Positions 7,796-16,756 are shown, numbered from the stretch's first letter. The stretch is DNA of 64,000 nt from Pseudomonadota bacterium (GCA_023457895.1 JAEXAY010000019.1:28143-92142); one strand, 5' to 3'. Made by a program: numbers and translations. The notes: a model not told the origin generated them from the sequence alone.

Positions 7796-8710
7796 GTGGC
7801 CGTAATCGCGCCCGATCGTCCGCTCCCCAATGCCGAAGCGCCAAGCTTTCAGCAGCTGATCCTGACGCTCCACGATTATTGGGCGAAGCAGGGCTGTGTC
7901 ATCCTGCAGCCGCTCGACATGGAGGTGGGGGCAGGGACCTTCCACCCCGCGACGACCTTGCGCAGCCTCGGCCCCGATGCGTGGAACGCGGCCTATGTCC
8001 AGCCCTCACGCCGCCCGACCGACGGGCGCTATGGCGACAATCCCAACCGCCTCCAGCATTATTACCAGTATCAGGTGGTGATGAAGCCGAGCCCGCCCGA
8101 TCTCCAGCAGCTTTATCTGGGCAGCCTCGAGGCGATCGGTATTGATCTTCACAAACATGACATTCGCTTTGTCGAAGATGACTGGGAGAGCCCGACGCTC
8201 GGCGCCTGGGGCCTCGGCTGGGAAGTCTGGTGCGACGGCATGGAGGTGTCGCAATTCACCTATTTCCAGCAGATGGGCGGGTTCGACTGCAAGCCGGTGA
8301 CCGGGGAGATCACCTACGGCCTCGAACGGCTCGCCATGTATATCCAGGGCGTCGACAGCGTCTATGACCTGCGCTTCAACGACGCGGTCGGCGACCGCGC
8401 GGCGGTGACCTATGGCGATGTGTTCCATGCCAATGAAGTTGAGATGTCGACCTGGAACTTCGAGGTCGCCGATACTGCCAAGCTGTTCAAATGGTTCGAG
8501 GATTGTCAGGCCGAATGCCGCGCCTGCATCGAACGCGGCCTGCCGCTCCCGGCCTATGAACAGGCGATCAAGGCGAGCCATGTGTTCAACCTGCTGCAGG
8601 CACGCGGGGTCATTTCGGTGCAGGAGCGCGCCGCCTATATCGGCCGCGTCCGCGACCTCGCCAAGGGCGCCTGCGAGGCATGGATGATCAAGAACGGATG
8701 GGCGGCGTGA
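7796..8710 (+). CDS. glyQ: glycine--tRNA ligase alpha subunit
   Basis: 304 residues from the GTG at 7796. It is the catalytic subunit of the tetrameric (alpha2beta2) bacterial glycyl-tRNA synthetase. The family N-terminus is seen as SFQQLILTLHDYWAKQGCVI, then DMEVGAGTFHPATTL and QPSRRPTDGRYGDNPNRLQH. GAAGGA at 7781-7786 lies 9 bases before GTG 7796, whereas an upstream in-frame ATG at 7730 would add 22 atypical residues, so the GTG is preferred. Its TGA overlaps the ATG of glyS. Confidence 0.95.
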   Translation: MAVIAPDRPLPNAEAPSFQQLILTLHDYWAKQGCVILQPLDMEVGAGTFHPATTLRSLGPDAWNAAYVQPSRRPTDGRYGDNPNRLQHYYQYQVVMKPSPPDLQQLYLGSLEAIGIDLHKHDIRFVEDDWESPTLGAWGLGWEVWCDGMEVSQFTYFQQMGGFDCKPVTGEITYGLERLAMYIQGVDSVYDLRFNDAVGDRAAVTYGDVFHANEVEMSTWNFEVADTAKLFKWFEDCQAECRACIERGLPLPAYEQAIKASHVFNLLQARGVISVQERAAYIGRVRDLAKGACEAWMIKNGWAA

Positions 8711-11082
8711 TGACCGATTTCCTGCTCGAACTCCTCTCCGAAGAAATTCCCGCGCGGATGCAGGCCAAGGCCAAGGAGGATCTGGCGCGCCTGTTCACCG
8801 AGGCGCTGGCCAAGGCCGGGCTCAAGGCGGACAGCGTCGAAACCTTTGCGACGCCGCGCCGGCTCGCGCTGATCGCCAAGGGGCTGCCGCTCGAAACCGC
8901 CGCGGTATCCGAGGAAACCAAGGGACCCAAGGTTGGCGCGCCGCCGCAGGCGCTCGAAGGCTTCCTGCGCAAGACAGGTTTGGCGCAAGAGCAGCTCACG
9001 CAGCGCGACGGTATCTGGTTCGCGGTGATCGACAAGCCGGGACGCAAGACCGCCGATGTGCTCACAGAAAGCATTCCCGCGATCATCCGCGCCTTTCCGT
9101 GGCCCAAGTCGATGCGCTGGGGCAGGGCGTCGATCTCGACCGAGGCGCTGCGCTGGGTACGCCCGCTGCAAGGCATCGTGGCGATCCTCGGTGACGAGCT
9201 GGTGCCGTTCGCGGTCGATGGCATCGCCAGCGGATATGAGACGCAGGGTCATCGTTTCCATCATTCGGGGCCGATCACCATCGGCAATGCCGCCGACTAT
9301 GAGATGAAGCTGCGCGCCGGCCATGTCATCCTCCATTTTTCGGAACGCTGTGCGATCATCCGCGACGGCGCGACAAGGCTGGCGGCGGACAAGGGACTCG
9401 TGTGGATCGAGGACGAGGCGCTGGTGGCGGAAAATGCGGGCCTTACCGAATGGCCGGTGCCGCTGATCGGTGATTTCGATCCGGCGTTTCTGGAAGTGCC
9501 GCGCGAGGTGATCCAGCTGACGCTTGCCACCAATCAGAAATATTTCGTATGTGCGGACGGGGAAGGGAAGCTCGCCCCCGCCTTCATCTGCACCGCCAAT
9601 ATCGAGGCCAATGACGGCGGCGCGGCGATTGTCGCGGGCAACCGCAAGGTACTCGCCGCGCGGCTTTCGGATGCGCGCTTCTTCTGGGAGCAGGACCAGA
9701 AAAAGACGCTGGCGCAGCATGCCGAGGGGCTGAAGCGGATTACCTTCCACGAAAAGCTCGGCACCGTCGCGGACAAGGTCGATCGCGTGGCGAAGCTCGC
9801 CCGCTGGCTGGTGGAAGAGGGGATTGTCAAGCCCGCAAACCGTAGCCCAGAGCTGGTCGAAGGGCGTCTCGACAGCGAGCGCGAGGCCGATGGGTGTGCT
9901 TCGACAGGCTCAGTACTTCGGAAAAGCGAGCTCGCCGACCTCGCCGAGCAGGCGGCGCGGCTGGCCAAGGCCGATCTCGTCACCGAGATGGTCGGCGAAT
10001 TCCCCGAACTGCAAGGCGTGATGGGTGGCTATTATGCGCGCGCCGAAGGCCTCCCGCACGAGGTCGCCGATGCGATCCGCGACCATTACAAACCGGTCGG
10101 GCAGGGCGACGAGGTGCCGACCGTTCCGGTGACGGTGGCGGTAAGTTTGGCGGACAAGTTGGATACCATTGCAGCTGGTTTTTTTCCCATCGACCAAAAA
10201 CCGTCGGGTTCAAAAGATCCCTTCGCGCTGCGGAGAGCTGCGATTAGTGTGCTTCAATTGATAAACACGAACTTCATTCGCATTCCCTTAAGGAATGTCG
10301 TCGAAATGGCCTATGATGGGCTAACAACTTGGCGCGAGGACTACAGGATTCTCGTGTGGGATTCGACGCCCGAAGGGCAGATTGTTCCAGAGTTTACTCG
10401 CGTTAGGTCTGGACAATTACGCCAGGTTGGCGACCGTCCGCTGGTAATTCAACGCAATCTCAATGTACCTGGTGAAGATTCCTCGCCCAGCCCCGTAAAG
10501 CTATTGTCGGTCGAACAAGTTAAGCGAGATGTTCTCGACTTCTTCGCCGACCGTCTCAAGGTTCAGCAGAAGGAAGCCGGCGTGCGCCATGACCTGATCG
10601 ACGCGGTGTTCGCGCTGGGCGGGGAGGATGATCTGGTCCGCCTCCTCGCGCGGGTGAAGGCGTTGCAGAATTTCATCGGCACCGCCGATGGCGCGAACCT
10701 GCTCGCGGGATACAAGCGCGCGGCGAATTTGCTGGCGAAATCGGACACCAGCACCGTGAGCCCTGAGCCTGTCGAAGGGCGGGTTGATGCGGAGAGCCGT
10801 GCTTCGACAGGCTCAGCGCGAACGGATTTGGGAGAGGCCGAGCGCGCCCTCCTCACCGCGCTAGACACGGCCGAGCCCAAGGCCCGCGCGGCGGTCGAGG
10901 CTGAGGATTTCGAGGGCGCGATGGCCGCGCTTGCATCCTTGCGCGCGCCGGTCGATGCGTTTTTCGACGGGGTGATGGTCAATGACCCCGATCCGGACAT
11001 TCGCGCCTTCCGCCTTGGCCTCCTCGCGCGGGTGCGCGATGCGGTCCATGCGGTCGCCGATTTTTCGAAGATTGACGGCTGA
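8710..11082 (+). CDS. glyS: glycine--tRNA ligase beta subunit, enlarged by two in-frame repeats
   Basis: 790 residues against about 690-700 for the family. The start ATG overlaps the glyQ stop (TGATG). The N-terminus DFLLELLSEEIPARM and the C-terminal DALR-like anticodon region (RHDLIDAVFALGGEDDL) are normal. Three things are odd. Two palindromic repeats sit in frame (codons about 377-404 and 682-705, encoding SPELVEG...CASTGSV and SPEPVEG...ASTGSA). Between 10141 and about 10540 the base composition drops (26 of 60 G+C in 10261-10320 against 44 of 60 in 10861-10920), covering SKDPFALRRAAISVLQLINT and a variable linker. The frame is intact, so the protein is presumably functional. Confidence 0.93.
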   Translation: MTDFLLELLSEEIPARMQAKAKEDLARLFTEALAKAGLKADSVETFATPRRLALIAKGLPLETAAVSEETKGPKVGAPPQALEGFLRKTGLAQEQLTQRDGIWFAVIDKPGRKTADVLTESIPAIIRAFPWPKSMRWGRASISTEALRWVRPLQGIVAILGDELVPFAVDGIASGYETQGHRFHHSGPITIGNAADYEMKLRAGHVILHFSERCAIIRDGATRLAADKGLVWIEDEALVAENAGLTEWPVPLIGDFDPAFLEVPREVIQLTLATNQKYFVCADGEGKLAPAFICTANIEANDGGAAIVAGNRKVLAARLSDARFFWEQDQKKTLAQHAEGLKRITFHEKLGTVADKVDRVAKLARWLVEEGIVKPANRSPELVEGRLDSEREADGCASTGSVLRKSELADLAEQAARLAKADLVTEMVGEFPELQGVMGGYYARAEGLPHEVADAIRDHYKPVGQGDEVPTVPVTVAVSLADKLDTIAAGFFPIDQKPSGSKDPFALRRAAISVLQLINTNFIRIPLRNVVEMAYDGLTTWREDYRILVWDSTPEGQIVPEFTRVRSGQLRQVGDRPLVIQRNLNVPGEDSSPSPVKLLSVEQVKRDVLDFFADRLKVQQKEAGVRHDLIDAVFALGGEDDLVRLLARVKALQNFIGTADGANLLAGYKRAANLLAKSDTSTVSPEPVEGRVDAESRASTGSARTDLGEAERALLTALDTAEPKARAAVEAEDFEGAMAALASLRAPVDAFFDGVMVNDPDPDIRAFRLGLLARVRDAVHAVADFSKIDG
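9840..9921. repeat. palindromic repeat inserted in frame in glyS, copy 1
   Basis: Ends are AGCCCAGAGCTGGTCGAAGG and GCTTCGACAGGCTCAGTA, inverted copies of one another with one mismatch in the arm. It is translated in frame as SPELVEGRLDSEREADG followed by CASTGSV. It falls between two conserved GlyS segments (WLVEEGIVKP and ELADLAEQAARLAKADLVTE), presumably in a surface loop. Confidence 0.85.
10755..10824. repeat. palindromic repeat inserted in frame in glyS, copy 2
   Basis: Ends are GAGCCTGTCGAAG (from 10764) and CTTCGACAGGCTC (to 10814), a perfect 13-bp inverted pair. The translation is SPEPVEGRVDAESRASTGSA, the same frame as copy 1. It lies in the C-terminal third of GlyS between YKRAANLLAKSD and EAERALLTALD. 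Confidence 0.88.
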
Positions 11083-11091
11083 GACCGGGTT

Positions 11092-11224
11092 CCCCTCCCG
11101 CTTGCGGGAGGGGTTAGGGGTGGGAATGAATTTAGGGTGCGGTGGGCGGAACAGGCCCCACCCCCAGCCCCTCCCGCAAGCGGGAGGGGAGATAAAGGAA
11201 CGCCCCTCCCCAGAGCGGAGGGGG
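11092..11224. repeat. paired REP-like hairpins (BIME-type element) between glyS and ppdK
   Basis: Hairpin 1 (11092-11113) and hairpin 2 (11168-11189) are identical in arm sequence to those at 3705-3797 (CCCCTCCCGC/GCGGGAGGGG), and are again joined by GGGGTGGG and CCCCACCCCC blocks in opposite orientation. A degenerate third hairpin, CGCCCCTCCCC/GCGGAGGGGG, follows at about 11201-11224. The array fills the glyS-ppdK gap and may attenuate read-through. Confidence 0.85.
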
Positions 11225-11275
11225 ATAGGAATACTCCCCTGCCGCGAGCCGGGGGAGAGGCACAGGGAGCTTGAG

Positions 11276-13963
11276 ATGACTCAATATGTGTACCGTTTCG
11301 GCGGCGGTGTGGATGATAGCGGCCAGCGCCGCGTGAGTGGCGACAAGACGCTCTTGGGCGGCAAGGGCGCCAACCTCGATGGCATGGCGGCGATCGGGCT
11401 TCCGGTGCCGCCGGGCTTCACCATCACCACGGAGATGTGCACGCGCTATTATGCCGATGGCGAGGTCTATCCCGACAGCCTGCGCGAGGAAGTCGCACGC
11501 GGCATCGGGCATATCGAGGCGGTGACCGGCAAGGGCTTCGGCTCGACCGAAAACCCGCTGCTGGTGTCGGTCCGCTCGGGCGCGCGCGTCTCGATGCCGG
11601 GGATGATGGACACGGTGCTCAACCTCGGCCTCAACGACCAGACGGTCGAGGCGCTCGCGCGCACCTCGGGCGATGAGCGCTTCGCCTGGGACAGCTACCG
11701 CCGCTTCATCCAGATGTATTCCGACGTGGTGCTCGGGCTCGACCACAGCCGCTTCGAGGATGCGCTCGAGATCGTCAAGGAGGACAATGGCTATTTCCTC
11801 GACACCGAACTCGGCGCGGCCGAATGGAAGGCGCTCGTCGGCGATTACAAGGCGCTGGTCGAGGAGCAATGGGGCAAGCCCTTTCCGCAGGACGTCACCG
11901 AACAATTATGGGGCGCGATCGGCGCGGTGTTCGGATCGTGGCAGTCCGAACGCGCCAAGGTCTACCGCCGCCTCAACGCCATTCCGGGCGAGTGGGGCAC
12001 GGCGGTCAATGTCCAGGCGATGGTGTTCGGCAATATGGGCGACACCTCGGCGACCGGTGTCGCCTTCACCCGCAACCCGGCCGATGGCAGCCGCGCCTAT
12101 TATGGCGAATATCTGATCAACGCGCAGGGTGAGGACGTGGTCGCCGGCATCCGCACGCCGCAATATCTGACGCTCGCCGCGCGCGAGGAGGCGGGCGCGA
12201 AGCCGCTCAGCATGGAAGAGGCGATGCCGGAGACCTTCGGCGAGCTCGCGCGTGTGTTCGACCTGCTCGAAGGCCATTATCGCGACATGCAGGACATCGA
12301 GTTCACCGTCGAGCGCGGCAAGCTGTGGATGCTGCAAACCCGCTCGGGCAAGCGCACCGCCAAGGCAGCGCTCCGGATCGCGGTCGAAATGGCCAATGAG
12401 GGCCTCATCAGCGAGGAGGAAGCGGTGGCGCGCGTCGATGCCGCGGCGCTCGACCAGCTGCTTCATCCGACGCTCGACCCCGAAGCGACACGCGATGTGC
12501 TGACCAAGGGGCTGCCCGCCTCACCCGGGGCAGCGTCCGGCATCATCGTGTTCGACGCCGACACCGCAGAGCGGCGCGCTGCCGCCGGCGAGGATGTGAT
12601 CCTGGTACGCATCGAAACCTCGCCCGAGGATATCCACGGCATGCACGCGGCCAAGGGCATCCTCACCGCGCGCGGCGGCATGACCAGCCACGCCGCCGTG
12701 GTCGCGCGCGGCATGGGCCGCCCCTGCGTCTCCGGCGCGGGCAGCCTATCGATCGACAATGCCGCGAAAATCCTGCGCGTCGGCGGGCGGGAACTGAAGG
12801 AAGGCGATATCGTCACCATCGACGGTGCGAGCGGAGAGGTGATGGCGGGCGCGGTCGCGACCGTGCAGCCCGAACTTGCCGGCGATTTCGCGACGCTGAT
12901 GGTCTGGGCCGACAAGGTCCGGCGCCTCAAGGTGCGCGCCAACGCCGAAACCCCGGCCGATTGCCGCACCGCGCGCGAATTCGGCGCCGAAGGGGTGGGG
13001 CTGTGCCGTACCGAGCATATGTTCTTCGACGCCGCGCGCATCACCGCCGTGCGCCAGATGATCCTCGCCGAGGACGAGGCGGGACGGCGCGCCGCGCTGG
13101 CGAAGCTGCTCCCCGAACAGCGCGGCGATTTCGCCGGGATTTTCGAGGAGATGGCCGGGCTTCCGGTGACCATTCGTTTGCTCGACCCGCCGCTGCACGA
13201 ATTCCTGCCGCACGAGGAGCATGAGTTCGAGGAGGTGGCGAACGCCGCCGGCGTGTCGGTCGACCAGCTCAAGCGCCGCGCGTCCGAACTGCACGAATTC
13301 AACCCGATGCTTGGCCATCGCGGCTGCCGCCTCGGCGTCACCTATCCCGAAATCTACGAGATGCAGGCGCGCGCGATTTTTGAAGCCGCGCTTGATGTTG
13401 CGGAAAAGAGCGGCGAGGCGCCGATCCCCGAGGTGATGATCCCGCTGATCGCGACCAGGCGCGAGCTCGACATGATGAAGGAAGTGGTCGACCGCGCCGC
13501 GCGCGACGTGTTCGCCGAACGCGGCCGCGAGCTTCATTATCTCGTGGGCACGATGATCGAGTTGCCGCGCGCCGCGCTGATGGCGGGCGAGATCGCGGAA
13601 ACCGCCGAGTTCTTCAGCTTTGGCACCAACGACCTGACGCAGACCACGATCGGCATTTCGCGCGACGACGCGGGACGCTTCCTCACCTCCTATGTCGACA
13701 AGGGCATCTTCGCGGTCGATCCGTTCGTCACGCTCGACGTCAAGGGGGTCGGCCAGCTGATCGAGATCGCGGCGGAGCGCGGCAAGGCGACGCGCGGCGA
13801 CATCAAGCTCGGCATCTGCGGCGAACATGGCGGTGACCCGGCGAGCATCGCGTTTTGCGAGGCGACCGGGCTCGATTATGTCAGTGCCTCGCCCTATCGT
13901 GTGCCGATCGCAAGGCTGGCGGCAGCGCAGGCGGCGCTCAAGGGCAAGAGCTCAGCGCATTGA
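11276..13963 (+). CDS. ppdK: pyruvate, phosphate dikinase
   Basis: 895 residues, the usual length. The enzyme interconverts pyruvate + ATP + Pi with PEP + AMP + PPi. It has the N-terminal nucleotide-binding part (GGKGANLDGMAAIGLPVPPG), the swivelling phospho-histidine domain (ILTARGGMTSHAAVVARGMG), and the C-terminal TIM-barrel PEP/pyruvate domain with SFGTNDLTQTTIGISRDD and the catalytic-cysteine motif GICGEHGGDP. The ATG at 11276 has GGGAG 6 bases upstream; an open frame continues upstream into glyS and the repeats but is not coding. The gene ends at a strong hairpin terminator. Its DNA is noticeably GC-rich. Confidence 0.97.
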   Translation: MTQYVYRFGGGVDDSGQRRVSGDKTLLGGKGANLDGMAAIGLPVPPGFTITTEMCTRYYADGEVYPDSLREEVARGIGHIEAVTGKGFGSTENPLLVSVRSGARVSMPGMMDTVLNLGLNDQTVEALARTSGDERFAWDSYRRFIQMYSDVVLGLDHSRFEDALEIVKEDNGYFLDTELGAAEWKALVGDYKALVEEQWGKPFPQDVTEQLWGAIGAVFGSWQSERAKVYRRLNAIPGEWGTAVNVQAMVFGNMGDTSATGVAFTRNPADGSRAYYGEYLINAQGEDVVAGIRTPQYLTLAAREEAGAKPLSMEEAMPETFGELARVFDLLEGHYRDMQDIEFTVERGKLWMLQTRSGKRTAKAALRIAVEMANEGLISEEEAVARVDAAALDQLLHPTLDPEATRDVLTKGLPASPGAASGIIVFDADTAERRAAAGEDVILVRIETSPEDIHGMHAAKGILTARGGMTSHAAVVARGMGRPCVSGAGSLSIDNAAKILRVGGRELKEGDIVTIDGASGEVMAGAVATVQPELAGDFATLMVWADKVRRLKVRANAETPADCRTAREFGAEGVGLCRTEHMFFDAARITAVRQMILAEDEAGRRAALAKLLPEQRGDFAGIFEEMAGLPVTIRLLDPPLHEFLPHEEHEFEEVANAAGVSVDQLKRRASELHEFNPMLGHRGCRLGVTYPEIYEMQARAIFEAALDVAEKSGEAPIPEVMIPLIATRRELDMMKEVVDRAARDVFAERGRELHYLVGTMIELPRAALMAGEIAETAEFFSFGTNDLTQTTIGISRDDAGRFLTSYVDKGIFAVDPFVTLDVKGVGQLIEIAAERGKATRGDIKLGICGEHGGDPASIAFCEATGLDYVSASPYRVPIARLAAAQAALKGKSSAH

Positions 13964-14012
13964 TTATTGGTACTCCTGCCTTGGCAGGAGTACCAATAAT
14001 TTTGCGATTTTT
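13964..14012 (+). terminator. Rho-independent terminator of ppdK
   Basis: A perfect 17-bp stem, TTATTGGTACTCCTGCC (13964-13980) paired with its complement at 13983-13999, closes over a two-base TT centre and is followed by a run ending TTTTGCGATTTTT. It begins one base after the ppdK stop codon. The unusually long, not very GC-rich stem could also be a small inverted-repeat insertion. Confidence 0.8.
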
Positions 14013-14067
14013 CTCAATTTAAGGGCTTGCCATCCCGGCCGCTCCCGCCTATTCGGCCACTTCCCGC

Positions 14068-14144
14068 GCGCCCGTAGCTCAGCTGGATAGAGCATCAGAC
14101 TACGAATCTGAGGGTCGGACGTTCGAATCGTTCCGGGCGCGCCA
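14068..14144 (+). tRNA. tRNA-Arg (anticodon ACG)
   Basis: 77 bases including an encoded CCA. The acceptor stem pairs GCGCCCG (14068-14074) with CGGGCGC (14134-14140); the discriminator is G. The D arm reads AGCTCAGCTGGATAGAGC, the anticodon stem-loop is TCAGA-CTACGAA-TCTGA, and the T arm contains GTTCGAATC. The anticodon ACG is normally modified to ICG and reads CGU/CGC/CGA arginine codons. No integrase or duplicated 3' end is seen nearby. Confidence 0.97.
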
Positions 14145-14211
14145 TTTTCCCCCAAGCAATAATCGCAGAATTATGCGCGTTGGCCGCTACATGCGGACTG
14201 TTCCCACTGGG

Positions 14212-14238
14212 CACAAAGAACCCCGCACAAGGCGGGGT
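14212..14238 (-). terminator. possible terminator downstream of the oxidoreductase gene
   Basis: On the minus strand ACCCCGC and GCGGGGT (14238-14220) form a 7-bp GC-rich stem with a 5-base loop, followed by TTCTTTGTG. It lies about 120 bases past the stop at 14356. The rest of 14145-14355 holds nothing else I can name. Confidence 0.5.
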
Positions 14239-14355
14239 CAGGTCCCATGAAGGGAAGAGGAACGCGCTTCGACTAGCGGCACATGGGTGAAAACGGCATT
14301 TGTTTGTCTGCTATAACCGAACAGCGAAGAAATCAGCGCGGACGGGGAGACGCAA

Positions 14356-15315
14356 TCATATGTCGACCACAACCTTGCCGATATTGCTGCCCCGGAATAT
14401 TTTTCCGTAAGCTGCCACGCAGGATTCCAGTCCTGCGCTTTGGTCGAACGGCATCGTGATCTGGCCCGCTTCATACCATTGTTTTAGCCGGGCGATGAAC
14501 TCCGGGCCGCGATCGGCGAAATCGGGGGAGAAAAAACCTTCGATCGTGAGACGGCGCATCAGAATCTGATCAAAGCTGCGAGGGCCGGACATGGGATTAT
14601 CCTCACCATAGCCTGCCAGCAGCCCGCATAACGCAACGCGGCCATAATGTGCCATGTTGGGCAGGACGTCGTCGAGCAGCGGTCCGGCGACATTGTCGAA
14701 ATAGACGTTTATGCCGCCCTGTTCATCGGCAAGTTGTTCGCCAACGCCGCCGGCCTTATAGTCTATGGCTCTGTCGATCCCGATTTCCTCGACGAGATAG
14801 CGGCATTTGCCGGGGCCCCCGGCAAGCCCGATTACCCGGCAACCGATAATCTTGGCGATCTGGCAGGCAAGCAGTCCGGTCGCGCCAGCCGCCGCTGAGA
14901 CCAGCACGGTTTCGCCAGCCGCTGCCTTCCCGACTTCGATAATCCCCGCATAGGCCGTCCAGCCGTTCATTCCGAGTACGCCGAAATGCTGGCGGATATC
15001 GTCAATATCTTCATCAATCCGGACGAGACCGGATGTTTCGGGCGTCACCAGCGCATAGTCGGCCCATTGTCCGAATGCCCGGACCCGGTCACCATCACGA
15101 AAATCTGGATGGCGGCTCTTGACGACGCGGCCAATGCCAAGTCCGACCATCTTTGATCCCAAGGGTAGGGGTGGCTGATAGCCGTCGGTGCGCGGCGAGA
15201 GCCACATTCGCGTTCCGGCATCCATTGACAGATGCTCGACCCGGAACAGCACTTCACCTTCGCCCGGATCTGGAACGGGCTCGGTCTGCAGTGAGAATGT
15301 GCGCGTAACTTCCAC
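14356..15315 (-). CDS. CurA-type MDR NADP-dependent oxidoreductase, 5'-truncated
   Basis: The 319 residues read from a GTG at 15315 form a medium-chain dehydrogenase/reductase without structural zinc, of the CurA/prostaglandin-reductase-like group that reduces enone C=C bonds with NADPH. Seen: LSMDAGTRMWLS, a nucleotide-binding VLVSAAAGATGLLACQIAKI, and YFDNVAGPLLDDVLPNM. The family normally begins about 10-15 residues earlier with a conserved strand; here the sequence enters at RTFSLQTEPVPDPGEGEVLF and the upstream DNA belongs to a TonB receptor in another frame. So the 5' end was probably lost by a deletion. Expression would depend on the GTG or on coupling to the receptor ORF. It may be inactive. 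Confidence 0.72.
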   Translation of the reverse strand: MEVTRTFSLQTEPVPDPGEGEVLFRVEHLSMDAGTRMWLSPRTDGYQPPLPLGSKMVGLGIGRVVKSRHPDFRDGDRVRAFGQWADYALVTPETSGLVRIDEDIDDIRQHFGVLGMNGWTAYAGIIEVGKAAAGETVLVSAAAGATGLLACQIAKIIGCRVIGLAGGPGKCRYLVEEIGIDRAIDYKAGGVGEQLADEQGGINVYFDNVAGPLLDDVLPNMAHYGRVALCGLLAGYGEDNPMSGPRSFDQILMRRLTIEGFFSPDFADRGPEFIARLKQWYEAGQITMPFDQSAGLESCVAAYGKIFRGSNIGKVVVDI

Positions 15316-16756
15316 GCTGCGAGCACAGGATCCCTGGACCGTTAGGATTGATATACATATAAGAACCGGCCGTCATTTCGGTCTTCTCGTGCGTGTAACG
15401 AACGCCGGCCTGCAGGCGTAGCTGCGATGTCAGGTCGATATAAGTCTGGGCGAATAGCGAGCCCGACCAGTTATCCTGTTCCTGTGGCTGATACTGTCTG
15501 AGACCCGGTGCGGCAAACTCGAGCCGCAGACTGCTGAAATGATCATAATGAGTCTTCAGATAAAATCCGCCGAGTTGAAGCCGGATTGCGTCGGTTACGT
15601 CCGTAGTCGTGCGCAACTCCTGGCTGAATTGCCATCCCTTGGTATGGCGTGAAGTGTCGATGTAGAGCCCGGGAACCGCGTCGACATCGGAATATTCGTC
15701 GATCGCAAACTTTTTGTATCCGGTGATTGCCGTTAGATCGCCGATTGGCGTGTCTTCCACATTAATTGTGAGACCGGCCCGATACGTATCCATGTCGTTT
15801 TGGTTCGGAAGATTGTCGTGGGCGGAATAATATTTGTCTGGTGCCGTGCACGGCGCGCTCGGCACACAGGGGCTACCATACATGGGGAGCAAGTGACCGG
15901 GACCAGTCGTACCTTCTGGAATATAAACCAGGTCACCCGGGCGTGCGCCGTTGACGACAACCGGGGCATCATTGCGGCTGGCGCCATATTCTCCGGATAA
16001 CGTCACGTCCACCGTGTCGTTCGGCGTGAGTTTAAGATAAGCGCGGAGCACCGAAAGGCTTTTCGCGCCGAAATCCCGCCCATCGACGATATTTGTGTAA
16101 AAGCCGTCGCGACGCGAATGCATGGCAGCGATCTTGCCCGCCAATATGCCATCGATAATCGGGAAATCTGCCGCTGCCTTGACATCGAGACGATCATGAT
16201 TGCCAAGGGTTATTTCGCCACGCAAGCCGGGCTTTCCGGTCGGTTGCCGCGTCACGACGTTAACCACGCCGCCAGTGGTGTTCGCGCCAAACAACGTGCC
16301 TTGGGGGCCGCGGAGCACCTCGATCCGTTCGACATCAAACAGATCGAGGAGCGCTCCCATCGAGAAATATTGAGGCACGCCATCCTGAACGATGGAAACA
16401 GTGTTTCCGGCAAAGGGGTCGGGTTCGACGACACCGATTCCGCGAATAGTGAACACCGCACTATTGGGCGTGTTGGTGAAATTGTTGATCTGGATGTTGG
16501 GAATGCTTCCCTGCAATCCCTTTAGATCGGTTGCCTTGAGATTCTCTACCGTCTCCGATGTCACAGCCGTGACCGCGATCGGCACATTCTGCATATTCTC
16601 GCTGCGCTTCTGGGCGGTGACGACGATTTCTTCCAGCCCGCCTTCAGGTTCGGGCGAAGCAGCTTCATCTGTCGTTTGTGCGAAAGCCGGGGTAGAAAAC
16701 AGGAAGGCAGCAGCAAGCGTTGCAGCAAAGCTATATTGTAATCCAGGCTTGATCAT
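15254..16756 (-). pseudogene. TonB-dependent receptor, 3'-truncated
   Basis: The frame starts with a signal peptide (ATLAAAFLFSTPAFAQ) and the sphingomonad receptor plug: EEIVVTAQKRSENMQNVPIA, IRGIGVVEPDPFAGNTVSIV, DVERIEVLRGPQGTLFGANT and GGVVNVVTRQP. Roughly the first half of the barrel follows, up to GVRYTHEKTEMTAGSYMYIN near residue 475. Then the frame runs into unrelated DNA and ends at residue 500 with a basic tail. Full receptors of this class are about 750-800 residues and end in an aromatic residue, so the C-terminal barrel is missing. It cannot form a closed barrel as it stands. The break coincides with the start of the truncated oxidoreductase. Confidence 0.85.

Noticed and set aside
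8635..9750. 371-codon open frame antisense to glyS
   Set aside because: Shadow of the GC-rich glyS coding strand; composition is arginine/alanine/glycine-rich, without motifs.
10982..11275. Upstream in-frame extension of ppdK through the BIME repeat
   Set aside because: It overlaps glyS and hairpin repeats and adds residues not found in PpdK; the ATG at 11276 with GGGAG is the start.
14068..14144. tRNA-Arg as an integration site
   Set aside because: No integrase gene and no duplicated tRNA 3' end in the flanking DNA, although the neighbouring locus shows a deletion.
15254..15320. Receptor C-terminal tail as a real domain
   Set aside because: The basic tail after residue 475 is the oxidoreductase DNA read in the wrong frame.
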